From NCBI RefSeq assembly GCF_013396335.1, contig NZ_JABWSY010000011.1, positions 1 through 64,000 of the forward strand: a stretch of DNA of 64,000 nt, read 5' to 3'. This stretch comes from Bacillus sp. EB106-08-02-XG196 (GTDB lineage Bacteria; Bacillota; Bacilli; Bacillales; Cytobacillaceae). Both the position numbers and the translations under genes were made by a program. Positions 44,621-53,908 of this stretch are shown here, piece after piece (the first letter of the stretch is position 1; each line of letters begins with the position of its first letter). Under the pieces are notes generated by a model. It was not told the DNA's origin and did no database searches. It saw nothing but the letters and a program-made list of their open reading frames with translations.

Positions 44621-44648
44621 AAAGAGCTCATTCGTGTGAGCTCTTTTT
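44621..44648 (+). terminator. Terminator after the nhaC-type pseudogene
   Basis: AAAGAGCTCA pairs with TGAGCTCTTT and is followed by TTT. The surrounding ~60 bases match those at 15405-15465. Confidence 0.75.
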
Positions 44649-44830
44649 GTTATGGACTTAAATATTCCACAATCTCAGGTCAGATTGTTCAAAATTAAAA
44701 CATATGCAATCTTTACCAAATTTACATTAATAATTTACATAGTAGAAACACAGAATCAAAACTTCCTTGTTACTCTTTTTATAGATGTACTATCTATTAT
44801 ATTTTTAAAAAGGGATGTGGAGATTAAATT

Positions 44831-46045
44831 ATGAGTAAATATGACTTGCAAATGGGATTGGACAGACGGCGCTTTATCAAAATCGGCGGGCTGAGTACAT
44901 TGGCATTAACACTAGGATCAGCGGGCATTCCGGCTAATATGTTCACGGGTACCGTACACGCGGCAGCAAATGAGGATATCAAGCTTCAATTCAAACCGGA
45001 CGGAAAATTTAAAATTGTGCAGTTTAACGATAGCCAAGATGATGAAAACATTGATCGTCGTACGATTGAGTTGATGGAAAAAGTCCTTGATACTGAAAAA
45101 CCAGATTTTGTTGTCCTTAACGGTGACAACATTACAGGCGGATGTGATACACCTCTTGAGATGAAACAAGCGATAAATAATGTGGCACAACCTATGGAGA
45201 AGAGAGGGATAAAGTGGGCGATTACATATGGAAACCATGATGAGGACTCCACTCCAAAAAGTGGCCTTAATGAAGAGGACATGCTCGACATTTACATGTC
45301 TTATAAATACAATTTGAACAAGGCGAGTGTAAAAGATATTACTGGAACCGGAAATATGAATCTCCTTATCAAAAATTCCAAAGGTACGGATGCTGCTTTT
45401 AATCTTTGGTTGCTTGACAGTGGAAGATATGCTCCTAATACTATTGCTGGTCAAGATTTTGAGGGATATCCAACCTGGGACTGGCTGCGGTTTAACCAAG
45501 TAAGCTGGTATAGCGAAACCTCTAAAAACTTAGAGAAACAATGGGGTCACAAGGTTCCTTCGCTTGTATTTATTCATATTCCACTTTGGGAATATCGTTA
45601 TATGTGGTTTGCGAGTGTAGATAGTAGAACGGACGAAAACCACGCTAATGCTGTGAACAAGCATAATATTGTCGGAGAAAGAAATGAAGAGGAATGCCCT
45701 GGCCCGATCAATAGCGGCATGTTCTCAGCTATGCTTGAGAGGGGAGATGTCAAAGGTGTTTTCTGTGGCCATGATCATGTAAACACCTACATGGGTAACT
45801 ATTATGGCATCCTGCTTGGTTATGCCGGAAATGTCGGTTTTGGTACTTATGGTCTTCCGGGTGCAGATCGAAATAGATTACGCGGTGCAAGGGTTTTTAA
45901 TTTGGATGAAAATACAGCAGATGTGCTGGTAGAAACACATATGGTGTTTGCAAAGGACTATGGTATCGATCTGACAGCCAATGACCAGAGCATTTCTCCA
46001 GGTCCAATCGATGAAAGCAAAAAGAAAGAAAAAGTAGTTAAATAG
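44831..46045 (+). CDS. Tat-exported metallophosphoesterase
   Basis: The 404-residue protein begins with a twin-arginine signal (DRRRFIKIGGLSTLALTLGS, cleavage probably after VHAAA near residue 40). The calcineurin-like metal motifs follow in order: QFNDSQD, LNGDNITGG, YGNHDED and GHDHVNTYMG, with a His in FIHIPLWEYR. It resembles the PhoD/purple-acid-type phosphoesterases that Bacillus secretes folded with their metals. GATGTGGAG precedes the ATG. It may hydrolyse phosphate or cell-wall polymer esters outside the cell. It stands alone between terminators, and no Pho-box is obvious upstream. Confidence 0.85.
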   Translation: MSKYDLQMGLDRRRFIKIGGLSTLALTLGSAGIPANMFTGTVHAAANEDIKLQFKPDGKFKIVQFNDSQDDENIDRRTIELMEKVLDTEKPDFVVLNGDNITGGCDTPLEMKQAINNVAQPMEKRGIKWAITYGNHDEDSTPKSGLNEEDMLDIYMSYKYNLNKASVKDITGTGNMNLLIKNSKGTDAAFNLWLLDSGRYAPNTIAGQDFEGYPTWDWLRFNQVSWYSETSKNLEKQWGHKVPSLVFIHIPLWEYRYMWFASVDSRTDENHANAVNKHNIVGERNEEECPGPINSGMFSAMLERGDVKGVFCGHDHVNTYMGNYYGILLGYAGNVGFGTYGLPGADRNRLRGARVFNLDENTADVLVETHMVFAKDYGIDLTANDQSISPGPIDESKKKEKVVK

Positions 46046-46185
46046 ATTGACTTAAAACGACTGGTCACAGTTACTAACCGTTTTATTTTCGAGGTGACAC
46101 AATACCGGCGAGGGAAGGGAAGCAGCCAAGACGTCCTAATTTTTTTCGTGGATGGTGTTTCAACAAGATAAACAGCACAAGTAAA

Positions 46186-46216
46186 CCCCTTTGATTTTAT
46201 CCATCAAAGGGGCTTT
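46186..46216 (+). terminator. Terminator after the phosphoesterase gene
   Basis: CCCCTTTGAT pairs perfectly with ATCAAAGGGG over a 7-base loop, followed by CTTTATATT. The bases from 46217 to 46407 hold no supported gene. Confidence 0.75.
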
Positions 46217-46407
46217 ATATTGGTTTTTCGTAGAAATAATAAGTTAGATGTAAAGAGAAAAGTAAATAAACTTGAGCGGAAATACCTCTAGCTGGGCACC
46301 CAGTTAGATTATTCCACAAATAAGCTAGCGGACTCATGATGGAATAGAACAGATAAAAGCTTGGCAGCCGGCTTATTTAGGCGCAGATAGCTATCATATA
46401 TAAACGA

Positions 46408-46438
46408 GATAAACCCCTATTAACTTTCGGGGTTTATC
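46408..46438 (-). terminator. Terminator of the two-component system
   Basis: GATAAACCCC pairs perfectly with GGGGTTTATC. It lies 21 bases past the response-regulator stop on the minus strand, with a T-containing tail TCTCGTTTATAT. Confidence 0.7.
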
Positions 46439-46458
46439 ACTTTTCTACGTATTTATAC

Positions 46459-47211
46459 CTATTCATTAGTAAAGTATTGTTTCCGAAATTCATTGGGTGT
46501 CATGTTGTATAATCTTTGGAATGTTTTTGCAAAGGATTTAGGATCCTTATATCCCACAAGAGTGCCAATTTCATATATTTTTAGATTAGGGTTTTTGGTT
46601 AATTCACATGCTTTCTCCATACGAATCCTTGTTAAATAATTTAAAAAAGTTTCACCCGTGACAGATTTAAATACTTGACCAAAATAGTGATCGGTAAGAT
46701 GTAAACGGTTAGCAATTCCCTTTAATGTTAACGGTTTCATTAGATTAGACAATATGTAGGATTGCGCACCTAAAACCAGTCTTTCATGATAAGTGGTTGG
46801 GTCGTTATCAGATTCTGGCTCGACCTTTTTGGTAGGGTTCATGTCCGCCTTAATTCTATCAATTGCATCCATAAGTTCATCCGTATCGATTGGTTTTAGA
46901 ATATATCCTTTAGCATTGTATCTCATCGCTTTTTGAGCGTAAGAAAACTCCTCGTATCCACTCATAATGATCACATGTATGTTCGGTTCCTTTTCATATA
47001 TATGCTTGGTTAACTCAATACCATCCATTTCAGGCATACGGATATCCGTTAAAATAATGTCCAGTTTCTCTTTTTCCATCCAAAATATAGCCTCTTTCCC
47101 GTTCTCGGCCGTGCCAACCACATCGATATTTCGCTCATGCCATTCATCCAATGATTTCAAACTATCCGATATAAGCCAGTCATCATCTACTATTAACATT
47201 TTGAGCATCAT
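46459..47211 (-). CDS. YesN-type response regulator (receiver plus AraC DNA-binding domain)
   Basis: The 250-residue protein has a receiver domain (LIVDDDW with acidic residues, phospho-acceptor Asp in IILTDIRMPEMDG, Lys in GYILKPIDTDE) and a C-terminal AraC-type double helix-turn-helix (LKGIANRLHLTDHYFGQVFK; IYEIGTLVGYKDPKSFAKTF). It overlaps the sensor kinase gene by 29 bases. It is transcribed away from the ABC operon starting at 49175 and is its likely activator, as for YesMN systems beside sugar transporters. Confidence 0.92.
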   Translation of the reverse strand: MMLKMLIVDDDWLISDSLKSLDEWHERNIDVVGTAENGKEAIFWMEKEKLDIILTDIRMPEMDGIELTKHIYEKEPNIHVIIMSGYEEFSYAQKAMRYNAKGYILKPIDTDELMDAIDRIKADMNPTKKVEPESDNDPTTYHERLVLGAQSYILSNLMKPLTLKGIANRLHLTDHYFGQVFKSVTGETFLNYLTRIRMEKACELTKNPNLKIYEIGTLVGYKDPKSFAKTFQRLYNMTPNEFRKQYFTNE

Positions 47212-48955
47212 ATACCTCCATTGGGATTGAAATGGTAACGGTTGTACCCATATTTACCTCACTATCTATTGTAATACCAAAAGAACTGCCGTAATGGGAA
47301 TGAATTCTTGTTTGTACATTGTAAAGCCCGATTTTATTCTTATATTTCGCGAGGTTTTCGGAGCTGAATTTAAGCTGGTGACGAATCTGTTGTAGCATGA
47401 AAGAATCCATTCCGACTCCATTATCTTTAATTGTAAATAAAATGGTTGAGCCTCTGTTTTCCCCGATAATCTCTATATTTCCGGATGATTTTAAGGGGTC
47501 AATCCCATGAATGATCGCATTTTCAACGATAGGCTGCAGAATCCATTTCACCGATAGATATTCATCTAATATTGGATCGATAGAGATACTGTAGTTTAAT
47601 GGTTCTCTCATCCGTACCTTTTGAATCTCTAAATAACTGACGATATAATTGATTTCCTGTTTGATTGGGATTTTTTCTTCAAATGAACTTATACTAGATC
47701 TCAGTAGTCTTCCAAGTAGCACAATCAGACGGCTAATTTCAGGTTCTCTTTTTTTACGGGCCAAAGAATTAATCGTTTCTAAGGTGTTATAAATAAAATG
47801 TGGATTAATTTGTAATTGTAATGCGGTAATTTCTGCTTCTTTCTTTAATTTTTCTTCGTGTTTAACTGCTTGAATTAATTTTTTTATTTCCCCAATCATC
47901 GTATTAAAACCTTTTCCGAGGTCACCTATTTCATCCTTTGAATGGACAACAAACCTTTCATCAAGGTTTCCTGATTCCACTTTTTTCATCACTCTGCCAA
48001 GATTCTTAATAGGTGTTGAAATTCGATGGGATATAAATAAGGATGCAAGTAAACAAATGAATGCAGTTGTGATCGTAATAATCATTGCGATTTTTTTTAT
48101 TTCATTGACTTTTCCATAAAATGCATTTTTCTCAAAATACTCTGATACGTACCATCCTGTTTGTGGGAAATACTTCGTGAAAACAATAAATTCTTTTCCA
48201 GAATGATTTTTAATGGTAGATCCAGATGTAGATGCTGCTACGTCCTTATATTCCAGATTAATCTCTGGTTCTAATACATAACCATGACTGTCATGAATAA
48301 AGGTACCCGAACTATTAAAAGAACTGCCTCCATCATTACGTAGAATGTCTTTTAACAGATCTTCTTTAAAATCGATGATAAGAAATCCGAATGACTTAAT
48401 CTTTCGATCCCAAACTTTTTTAACATAAGAATAAACCTTTTGGTTCTTATCTAAATTTGAATAGGGTTGATCGTGCAGGTCTGTAATTTGTGGAGTGAGA
48501 TTATTGTTTTTTTCTATTTCTTTGATCCATGGAAGATTCTTGAAGTCCTTATTTTTAAATTGTAAATCATGAGAATACCCATAATTGTAAATAAAGCCAT
48601 TGTTGCTGACGATCATGATTCCTTCCGTTTCGGGTCTTATATTTTGAATACTTAAAAGTAATTCATCAAGCTCAATATAATATTTTGGGTGGTCTATTGG
48701 ATTTGTGTTTGTGAGAAACTCAGAAAAAATTTTACTTTGAGTAATTCCTTGATCCATTCGTTCCAAGTCCTTCATGAATGCTGAAAGAAAACTCATCTTT
48801 TGCTCCAATATATCATCTGCATGATATCGTAAATTTTCATATAAATTATTGGAATATTTATCATAAGCAAACCAGCCAACAATGCTCATTGGAATAAATG
48901 AAAAAAGAACAAATGTCATAAATAGCTTTAAAAAGATAGAGTTAATGAATTTCAT
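47183..48955 (-). CDS. YesM-type sensor histidine kinase
   Basis: The 590-residue membrane kinase has an N-terminal transmembrane segment (FLKLFMTFVLFSFIPMSIVG), a ~260-residue extracellular dCache-like sensor part, a second segment near residue 290, a HAMP domain, the LytS/YesM phospho-acceptor His (INPHFIYNTLETINSLARKK) and an HATPase domain (ILQPIVENAIIHGID, DNGVGM). The ATG at 48955 is chosen because GGGGGA lies upstream on the minus strand. It should sense the solute bound by, or released near, the divergent ABC system. Confidence 0.9.
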   Translation of the reverse strand: MKFINSIFLKLFMTFVLFSFIPMSIVGWFAYDKYSNNLYENLRYHADDILEQKMSFLSAFMKDLERMDQGITQSKIFSEFLTNTNPIDHPKYYIELDELLLSIQNIRPETEGIMIVSNNGFIYNYGYSHDLQFKNKDFKNLPWIKEIEKNNNLTPQITDLHDQPYSNLDKNQKVYSYVKKVWDRKIKSFGFLIIDFKEDLLKDILRNDGGSSFNSSGTFIHDSHGYVLEPEINLEYKDVAASTSGSTIKNHSGKEFIVFTKYFPQTGWYVSEYFEKNAFYGKVNEIKKIAMIITITTAFICLLASLFISHRISTPIKNLGRVMKKVESGNLDERFVVHSKDEIGDLGKGFNTMIGEIKKLIQAVKHEEKLKKEAEITALQLQINPHFIYNTLETINSLARKKREPEISRLIVLLGRLLRSSISSFEEKIPIKQEINYIVSYLEIQKVRMREPLNYSISIDPILDEYLSVKWILQPIVENAIIHGIDPLKSSGNIEIIGENRGSTILFTIKDNGVGMDSFMLQQIRHQLKFSSENLAKYKNKIGLYNVQTRIHSHYGSSFGITIDSEVNMGTTVTISIPMEVYDAQNVNSR

Positions 48956-49174
48956 TATTTTCCCCCGAATGATAGACAGTATTGTCATCTATGAAATATT
49001 AACCACGATTCACCCCCCTTTTAACCACCTCACACACCATTGAAAGAAAGTTTAAATCATTTAGAATTATTAATATATTAACGTTACTTATATTCTATGG
49101 AAAGGAGCGTGAAATGTAAAATAATAATTTTACTATTCTGTTACAATGAAAACTAATATGAAAAAGGGATGGGG

Positions 49175-50530
49175 ATGTTTATGAAGGGGAACAAACATAA
49201 GATTTCTTTTTTACTAGTGTTATTGATGATTCTTACAACAGCGTGTCAGTCTCCGACATCATCAAGTCAAGATCAAACAAAAACAGATTCAAAGGAAGTA
49301 AAAAACGAATCAGCAAGTGGGAATAATCATGTACTTGATCTATTAATACCTAACTACTATAACGATGTTGAAAAGCAGCAATGGGCTAGCGTTGTTGAAA
49401 AGTTTAAGGAAATTAATCCTGATATAGAGGTAAACATTACAAATGGGGATGTACAAGTAGAGTCTGGTAAGCTCCCTACTCTATTACAATCAGGGATTGA
49501 ACCACCGGATGTTATCTTAATGAATGCGGGTCCAGGAAGGGTATCGATTCTATCAGATGTAAATCTAATCCAACCATTAAATAAACTTTACGAGAAGAAT
49601 AAGTGGAAGGATGACCTTAGAACCTTTGCATATGACCTGATTTCTAAAGGGGAGAACATTTATGAGGTTCCACACATGATAGATGCAATTGGAATGTTTT
49701 ACAACAAAGATATTTTTGAACAGCATGGTGTTGAAGTTCCAACTAATAAAGACGAATTTTTGAAAGCGCTTCAAATCCTAAAAGATGAGGGCGTTGCACC
49801 TATCACAGTTGGAGCAAGAAATGGGTATGCGATTGGCTGGATCTTTGGAGTCATGATGGAAAGTGTAATGGGAACAGAACAAGTAGTGGAATTATTCTAT
49901 GGTGATGGAAAATGGAATGACCCTAAAGTCGTAGAGGTTGCTGAAATGATCTCTGATTGGGTTGATAAAGGCTATATAACGAAAGAATCTGTTACACAAA
50001 CCCAAGCCGATTCAAAGTTTAGATTTTTATCGAAACAAGCTGCCATTGAAGCTGAAGGTACGTACCTCATTACGGATTTAGCGGATCAAAAACTTGATGA
50101 AAGTGTAAATATGTTTATGATGCCATCCTTTGTTGATGGAGATGTCGCGCAGCCGGTCGGTGGAATTGGATTAACATGGGTAGTTCCTACGAAGGCGATA
50201 GATGTAGAATATGCTGAAAAATGGATGGACTTCATTCTATCTGAAGACTATAGCAATATCGTATTAAATTTACCTGACTATAACTTTATCCCAGCTTCTA
50301 AGGCTTCAGAAAGCATTGAACCTGTTGGTGACGTATTAAAATCTGCAATGAAATCAATTGAAGAGGGTTCTGGGTATAATCCAAGTGTGTTTATGGGAGT
50401 AGAAGCGAAGGAAGCTTATTACCAAAACCTACAAGGGCTTGTTGGTGGATTAGTTACACCACAAGAGGCAATGGACAACATTGAGAAGGGTGCAGAAAAA
50501 GACCGCGCGAATGGATTTAGTTTAAAATAA
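49175..50530 (+). CDS. Extracellular solute-binding lipoprotein (sugar type)
   Basis: The ~451-residue protein has a lipoprotein signal (ISFLLVLLMILTTAC, lipobox LTTAC) and the family 1 binding-protein fold (WASVVEKFKEINPDIEVNIT; MIDAIGMFYNKDIFEQHGVE). Three in-frame ATGs (49169, 49175, 49181) follow AAGGG; the middle one has the best gap. It is the first gene of an operon with two permeases and five catabolic genes, and is divergent from the YesMN pair. No ATPase gene is present, so a shared ATPase is implied. The ligand is unknown but probably a sugar acid or glycoside, given the enzymes downstream. Confidence 0.88.
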   Translation: MFMKGNKHKISFLLVLLMILTTACQSPTSSSQDQTKTDSKEVKNESASGNNHVLDLLIPNYYNDVEKQQWASVVEKFKEINPDIEVNITNGDVQVESGKLPTLLQSGIEPPDVILMNAGPGRVSILSDVNLIQPLNKLYEKNKWKDDLRTFAYDLISKGENIYEVPHMIDAIGMFYNKDIFEQHGVEVPTNKDEFLKALQILKDEGVAPITVGARNGYAIGWIFGVMMESVMGTEQVVELFYGDGKWNDPKVVEVAEMISDWVDKGYITKESVTQTQADSKFRFLSKQAAIEAEGTYLITDLADQKLDESVNMFMMPSFVDGDVAQPVGGIGLTWVVPTKAIDVEYAEKWMDFILSEDYSNIVLNLPDYNFIPASKASESIEPVGDVLKSAMKSIEEGSGYNPSVFMGVEAKEAYYQNLQGLVGGLVTPQEAMDNIEKGAEKDRANGFSLK

Positions 50531-50590
50531 CGGTTTGAGAATGGGACTTGGTCGTGTGAACAGGTCCCTACGAAGAAGGGAGGTCATTAC

Positions 50591-51529
50591 ATGACTCAAT
50601 CAACGCCATTAATAGAAATGGATAAAAAAAGTGTAGTTGCTGTCAATAGTAAAACAAAGCTGAAGATCAAGAAAGCCATAACAATCGCATCTTTTCTTCT
50701 GCCAGGATTGATATTATATGCCGTTTTTATGTTATATCCGATGATTGACGCTGTTCGATTTAGCTTCTTCGATTGGGATGGAGCATCACCAAGCATGAAC
50801 TTTGTAGGAATCGAAAATTATGTCCAGCTGACAAAGGACGACGTTTTCTTAAAATCATTAGGTCATAACCTATTGTGGGTGGTACTAAGTCTTACTCTCA
50901 TGGTGGTTCCTACCTTAGTGTTGGCGGTATTAATCAGCAGGGTGAAAAAGGGAAAAGTGTTCTTTAGGGCAGGATTTTACCTGCCAAGTGTTCTATCCTT
51001 AGCCGTTGTTGGAGTACTTTGGTCGAAAATCTATGATCCAATGATGGGACCCATTAATGTCTTTCTGAAATCAGTTGGGTTAGAGAGTTTGGCAAAAAAC
51101 TGGCTAGGGGAACCGTTATTTGTAATTCCTGCTCTCGTCATTGCAAGTACATGGGCGTTCTATGGATTATATTTAATTCTCTTCCTTGCAGGTCTTCAAA
51201 GTATTGACTACAGCCTATATGAAGCAGCAGATATTGATGGTGCTGGCCCGATCAGTAAGTTTTGGAATATTACCATTCCAAGTTTGAGAAATACCTTAAA
51301 TGTTGTCATCAGTATGGTGATCATACACGCCCTTAAAGGATTTGCATTAATTTGGATCATGACCCAGGGCGGACCATTCTATATGAGTGAACTTGTATCG
51401 ACATATGTGTATAAAGCTGCATTCAGTATGAACAAAGTGAGCTATGCAACAGCTGGTAGTGTGGTGTTGGGGATTATTGTAATCGCATTCACAATTGGCT
51501 TTAACTATTATCGAGAAAGGACTGAATAG
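50591..51529 (+). CDS. Sugar ABC transporter permease (MalF-like)
   Basis: The 312-residue protein has six membrane segments and the EAA loop (SLYEAADIDGAGPISKFWNI). AAGGGAGG lies upstream of the ATG. The next permease starts one base after its stop. It forms the channel with its partner for the solute delivered by the lipoprotein. Confidence 0.92.
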   Translation: MTQSTPLIEMDKKSVVAVNSKTKLKIKKAITIASFLLPGLILYAVFMLYPMIDAVRFSFFDWDGASPSMNFVGIENYVQLTKDDVFLKSLGHNLLWVVLSLTLMVVPTLVLAVLISRVKKGKVFFRAGFYLPSVLSLAVVGVLWSKIYDPMMGPINVFLKSVGLESLAKNWLGEPLFVIPALVIASTWAFYGLYLILFLAGLQSIDYSLYEAADIDGAGPISKFWNITIPSLRNTLNVVISMVIIHALKGFALIWIMTQGGPFYMSELVSTYVYKAAFSMNKVSYATAGSVVLGIIVIAFTIGFNYYRERTE

Positions 51530-51530
51530 T

Positions 51531-52367
51531 ATGGGTACGCGATTAAAACAGCTAAAAGGGTCCCAGGTAACTCTCTGGATTACATTGTCAGTTTTGTTGC
51601 TTTTCATCACATCTCCTATCTTTTACGCGGTATTAGCTAGTTTTAAATCGAATATGGAGATCTTTAGTTCTCCTTTCTCATTACCTAAATCATGGAATTT
51701 CGATAATTATATCGGTGCTTGGAATTTAGGAAACTTTAAAACTTACTTTTTAAATAGTGCATTTATCACAATTGGTGGCATGGTACTCGTTGCACTTGTA
51801 GCAGCACCAGCAGGTTATGCGTTTGCACAGCTTACTTTTAAAGGAAATAACCTACTCTTTTATTTAGTCTTATTGGGTATGGCACTGCCTGTTCAGGCCA
51901 TTATCATTCCAATCTTCTTTCAACTTAAATCTATGGGAATGGTAGACACTTTAACTGGCGTAACCTTAGTGTCTGTCGGACTTGCACTTCCGTTTTCCAT
52001 CTTCCTCATGAGGAATACATTTCGGGATGTTCCGAAGGAACTTCGGGAATCTGCTGCCATTGATGGTGCTGGTGAATGGAGAACGTACTGGTCAGTCATG
52101 TTACCTTTAGCAAAACCAGGACTTGTTGCGCTCCTTATCTTTACTTTTATGAACATTTGGAATGACTTCTTACTTCCACTTGTCCTATTAATATCACAAG
52201 AAAAATTTACGATTTCATTAGGTCTTTATTCTTTCCAAGGAGAACAATCTACTAACTTTGGATTAATCTTTGGAGGCACTGTTATTAGCATGATCCCAAG
52301 TATTATTGTGTATCTGATCTTCCAACGTTCCTTTGTTGAGGGAATGGCTAGTGGAGCAAATAAATAA
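51531..52367 (+). CDS. Sugar ABC transporter permease (MalG-like)
   Basis: The 278-residue protein has six membrane segments, the EAA loop (KELRESAAIDGAGEWRTYWS) and the usual C-terminus QRSFVEGMASGANK. The ATG at 51531 follows directly on the first permease; an upstream start at 51495 would overlap that gene and is not needed. Confidence 0.92.
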   Translation: MGTRLKQLKGSQVTLWITLSVLLLFITSPIFYAVLASFKSNMEIFSSPFSLPKSWNFDNYIGAWNLGNFKTYFLNSAFITIGGMVLVALVAAPAGYAFAQLTFKGNNLLFYLVLLGMALPVQAIIIPIFFQLKSMGMVDTLTGVTLVSVGLALPFSIFLMRNTFRDVPKELRESAAIDGAGEWRTYWSVMLPLAKPGLVALLIFTFMNIWNDFLLPLVLLISQEKFTISLGLYSFQGEQSTNFGLIFGGTVISMIPSIIVYLIFQRSFVEGMASGANK

Positions 52368-52414
52368 TACTTGTAGTTTCATATAAAAAACGAAAACAAA
52401 AGGAGAGATTTTTA

Positions 52415-52771
52415 ATGGCTACGATTTCTGACTTAAATGAGGCAAAACACTTAATTCAAAACGACTGGGGTTCCATTCAATGGCTTTGCGGACAGGAAAT
52501 CGATCCGGAAGCTGAAATGACTTTTGGAATGGTTTATATCAATGCTGGTGTTTCAAACCCACGACATATCCACCCGAATTGTGAAGAATTTATATTCGTC
52601 CTATCTGGAGAGTGCGATCATTCTTTAGGTGATGAAACGTATCATCTTAAACCTGGAATGATGCTGCGTATCCCAAGAAATGTCCCGCACAATGCTACGG
52701 TTACTAGCTGGGAACCATGTCGAATGATCATCGCGTATTCGGCACCTGATCGACAAACGATTGGTGAGTAA
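52415..52771 (+). CDS. Small cupin protein
   Basis: The 118-residue single-domain cupin shows both motifs: PRHIHPNCEEFIFVLSGECD (metal-binding His, His and Glu) and a second His in IPRNVPHNATV. Proteins of this size bind a metal and act as isomerases, dioxygenases or sugar-binding partners. AAAGGAGAG precedes the ATG. It lies between the permease and the dehydrogenase in a catabolic operon, so an isomerase or epimerase role on the imported compound is possible, but the substrate is not known. Confidence 0.8.
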   Translation: MATISDLNEAKHLIQNDWGSIQWLCGQEIDPEAEMTFGMVYINAGVSNPRHIHPNCEEFIFVLSGECDHSLGDETYHLKPGMMLRIPRNVPHNATVTSWEPCRMIIAYSAPDRQTIGE

Positions 52772-52810
52772 GATTGACGAAAAATTGAAATCAAAAAAGG
52801 AGACCAGACA

Positions 52811-53896
52811 ATGGAACCAATTAAATTTAACTATGAGTATAGTAACAAACTTCGTATAGGCTTTATCGGCTGTGGTGCACATGCCTATCGTAACGTATAT
52901 CCTACGTTTGATTATGCACCCATTGATCTTGTTGCTGTTTGTGATTTAAATCAAGAAAGAGCGGACCTTTACAAGACCCGTTTTGGAGCAAAAAGTGCTT
53001 ATACCGATTATATGGAGATGATCAAAAAAGAAGACCTCGACGCCGTATTCATTGTTCTGAATTTTGATAAGAACGGTCATCCTATTTATCCAAAAATCGT
53101 TCCAAATATCCTTAAAGCGGGTCTGCCTGTATGGATGGAAAAACCACTTGCTTATACGGCAAAAGAAGGTGAAGAATTACTAGAGCTAGAGGCTAAGACT
53201 GGCCAAACCGTTCTGGTTTCGAATAAACGCTACTTCTATCCAACTTTCGTTAAAGCAAAACAAATCTTAGAATCAAGTACTTTTGGGGAAGCGGCTTCGG
53301 TTTCAGGAAGATATCCATTAACTTTATCTCCATTTGAAGAAAAACTTGGAGAAAGAACTGGACTTCATTGGTTCTTGGATATTTGTCACCCAATGTCAGG
53401 CATTCATTACTTAATGGGTGATGTGAAAGAAATGATGTTTATCGAACACCAGCCAAGTGGGAATGTTCAAACTCTATTAAAATTCAAGTCCGGCGCGATC
53501 GGTAATCTAGATCTGCCTTCTACACAAGCGGACACGAGTCCATTTGAACGATACGAAATTATTGGAAACAAAGAAAATGTCGTCATTGATAATGCAATCC
53601 GCCTTGCTTATTACAGGGGATCAAAGGGCAGCGGAGAATACGGAAAGGCTCCCCATTACATAGGGGATAATCCGTTAGAGGGTCCGGTTCATTGGGAGCC
53701 AGAATTTTCACTAGGGCAGCTTTATAACAAGAACCTATTCTTACAAGGAATGGTTCAAAGTGTAAATCATTTTGCTCATGCGGTATTGAATGATAGAAAA
53801 GTAGAACGTGCGACATTAAGCGACGCTGTTCATTTAACAAAGATTTTTGATGCATACAAGAATAATCGTTCTGGTAACTGGATCACAATTGAGTAG
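52811..53896 (+). CDS. Gfo/Idh/MocA family oxidoreductase
   Basis: The 361-residue protein has the N-terminal NAD(P)-binding fold (RIGFIGCGAHAYRNVYPTF) and the family's catalytic stretch with the EKP motif (GLPVWMEKPLAYTAKEG). A candidate catalytic His occurs in DICHPMSGIHYLMG. Family members oxidise sugar or inositol hydroxyls, often at C3, to ketones. AAAGGAGA lies upstream. It is followed one base later by a sugar isomerase/epimerase frame, and the two probably act in succession. Confidence 0.87.
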   Translation: MEPIKFNYEYSNKLRIGFIGCGAHAYRNVYPTFDYAPIDLVAVCDLNQERADLYKTRFGAKSAYTDYMEMIKKEDLDAVFIVLNFDKNGHPIYPKIVPNILKAGLPVWMEKPLAYTAKEGEELLELEAKTGQTVLVSNKRYFYPTFVKAKQILESSTFGEAASVSGRYPLTLSPFEEKLGERTGLHWFLDICHPMSGIHYLMGDVKEMMFIEHQPSGNVQTLLKFKSGAIGNLDLPSTQADTSPFERYEIIGNKENVVIDNAIRLAYYRGSKGSGEYGKAPHYIGDNPLEGPVHWEPEFSLGQLYNKNLFLQGMVQSVNHFAHAVLNDRKVERATLSDAVHLTKIFDAYKNNRSGNWITIE

Positions 53897-53908
53897 ATGG
53901 GGGGATAT

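Noticed and set aside
44652-44834. 60-residue open frame before the phosphoesterase gene
   Set aside because: No ribosome binding site, low-complexity hydrophobic and basic content, and it overlaps the leader of the next gene.
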